A stretch of DNA of 64,000 nt from Clostridiaceae bacterium Marseille-Q3526 (GTDB lineage: Bacteria; Bacillota; Clostridia; Lachnospirales; Lachnospiraceae), in NCBI GenBank assembly GCA_018223375.1, contig JAGTTS010000001.1, forward strand, positions 336,001 to 400,000. Reading direction: 5' to 3'. How positions within the stretch are numbered: position 1 is the stretch's first letter; every line of letters begins with the position of its first letter. Shown piece after piece: positions 61,598 to 64,000 of this stretch. The notes under the pieces are model-generated. The model was not told where the DNA came from. It did no database searches and saw only the letters and a program-made list of their open reading frames with translations. The translations under genes were made by a program, and so were the position numbers.

Positions 61598-64000
<2,403 letters not shown>

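Overview
The window comes from a Gram-positive anaerobe of the class Clostridia, most likely family Lachnospiraceae. GC content is close to 50 percent across most of it. The gene set fits: a monomeric [FeFe] hydrogenase, small 2[4Fe-4S] ferredoxin, MecA, a SipW signal peptidase with TasA/BsaA-type exported proteins, a class B sortase, and consensus sigma-A promoters with AGGAGG ribosome binding sites. The sequence alone does not give a species.

Layout. 1-2658: end of a polyamine ABC transporter (PotB, then a PotC-PotD fusion). 2664-6176: an AT-rich accessory island between convergent housekeeping genes. It holds four tandem hairpins, a MarR / radical-SAM-A / radical-SAM-B cassette, an Imm53 immunity gene and a broken neighbour. 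6189-9372: NifX-like protein, [FeFe] hydrogenase, nagB. 9542-12925: nagA, trmL, aminotransferase and Lrp regulator in one minus-strand operon. 13038-21410: housekeeping genes (AIR synthase-like, VanW, DnaQ-like exonuclease, nth, B12 radical SAM, dCMP deaminase, Sua5, amidase). 21582-27222: GH18 protein, a protein kinase fused to a ParA-like domain with a free-standing paralogue of that domain, and mecA. 27241-27907: a small DUF1858 gene whose second CxxC cysteine codon is UGA (candidate selenoprotein), and a ferredoxin. 28035-31229: AEC transporter, sortase B, Rpn-type nuclease. 31343-44001: a biofilm-matrix locus with SipW, five small exported matrix-like proteins, one LPKTG protein, a 1599-residue double-vWA protein and a SARP-type regulator. 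44189-50024: PrpR-like regulator, ThrH, methionine aminopeptidase, KdpD/KdpE-like two-component pair. 50117-61236: a catabolic cluster resembling fructoselysine (Amadori product) degradation. 61361-64000: tRNA-Gly and most of a 23S rRNA gene on the minus strand.

How the parts work together. The nag genes feed amino sugars into glycolysis. The SipW locus looks self-contained: SipW would process the TasA/BsaA-like proteins, while the nearby sortase and LPKTG protein could provide wall attachment. The 50-61 kb cluster pairs a GltS-type symporter with a FrlD-like kinase and FrlB-like deglycase, plus two epimerase-like proteins, an FGGY kinase, a second PfkB kinase, a BtpA/SgcQ protein, an amidohydrolase, a YjbQ protein and a GntR/UTRA regulator. 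The 10-bp palindrome ATAAYRTTAT lies in the promoter regions of several of these units, which suggests one GntR regulon.

Most notable items: the UGA-containing DUF1858 gene with a possible SECIS hairpin; a family of terminator-like hairpins with unrelated stems but a conserved loop; the kinase/ParA-like pair with an altered P-loop; and the unusual sugar-amine operon.
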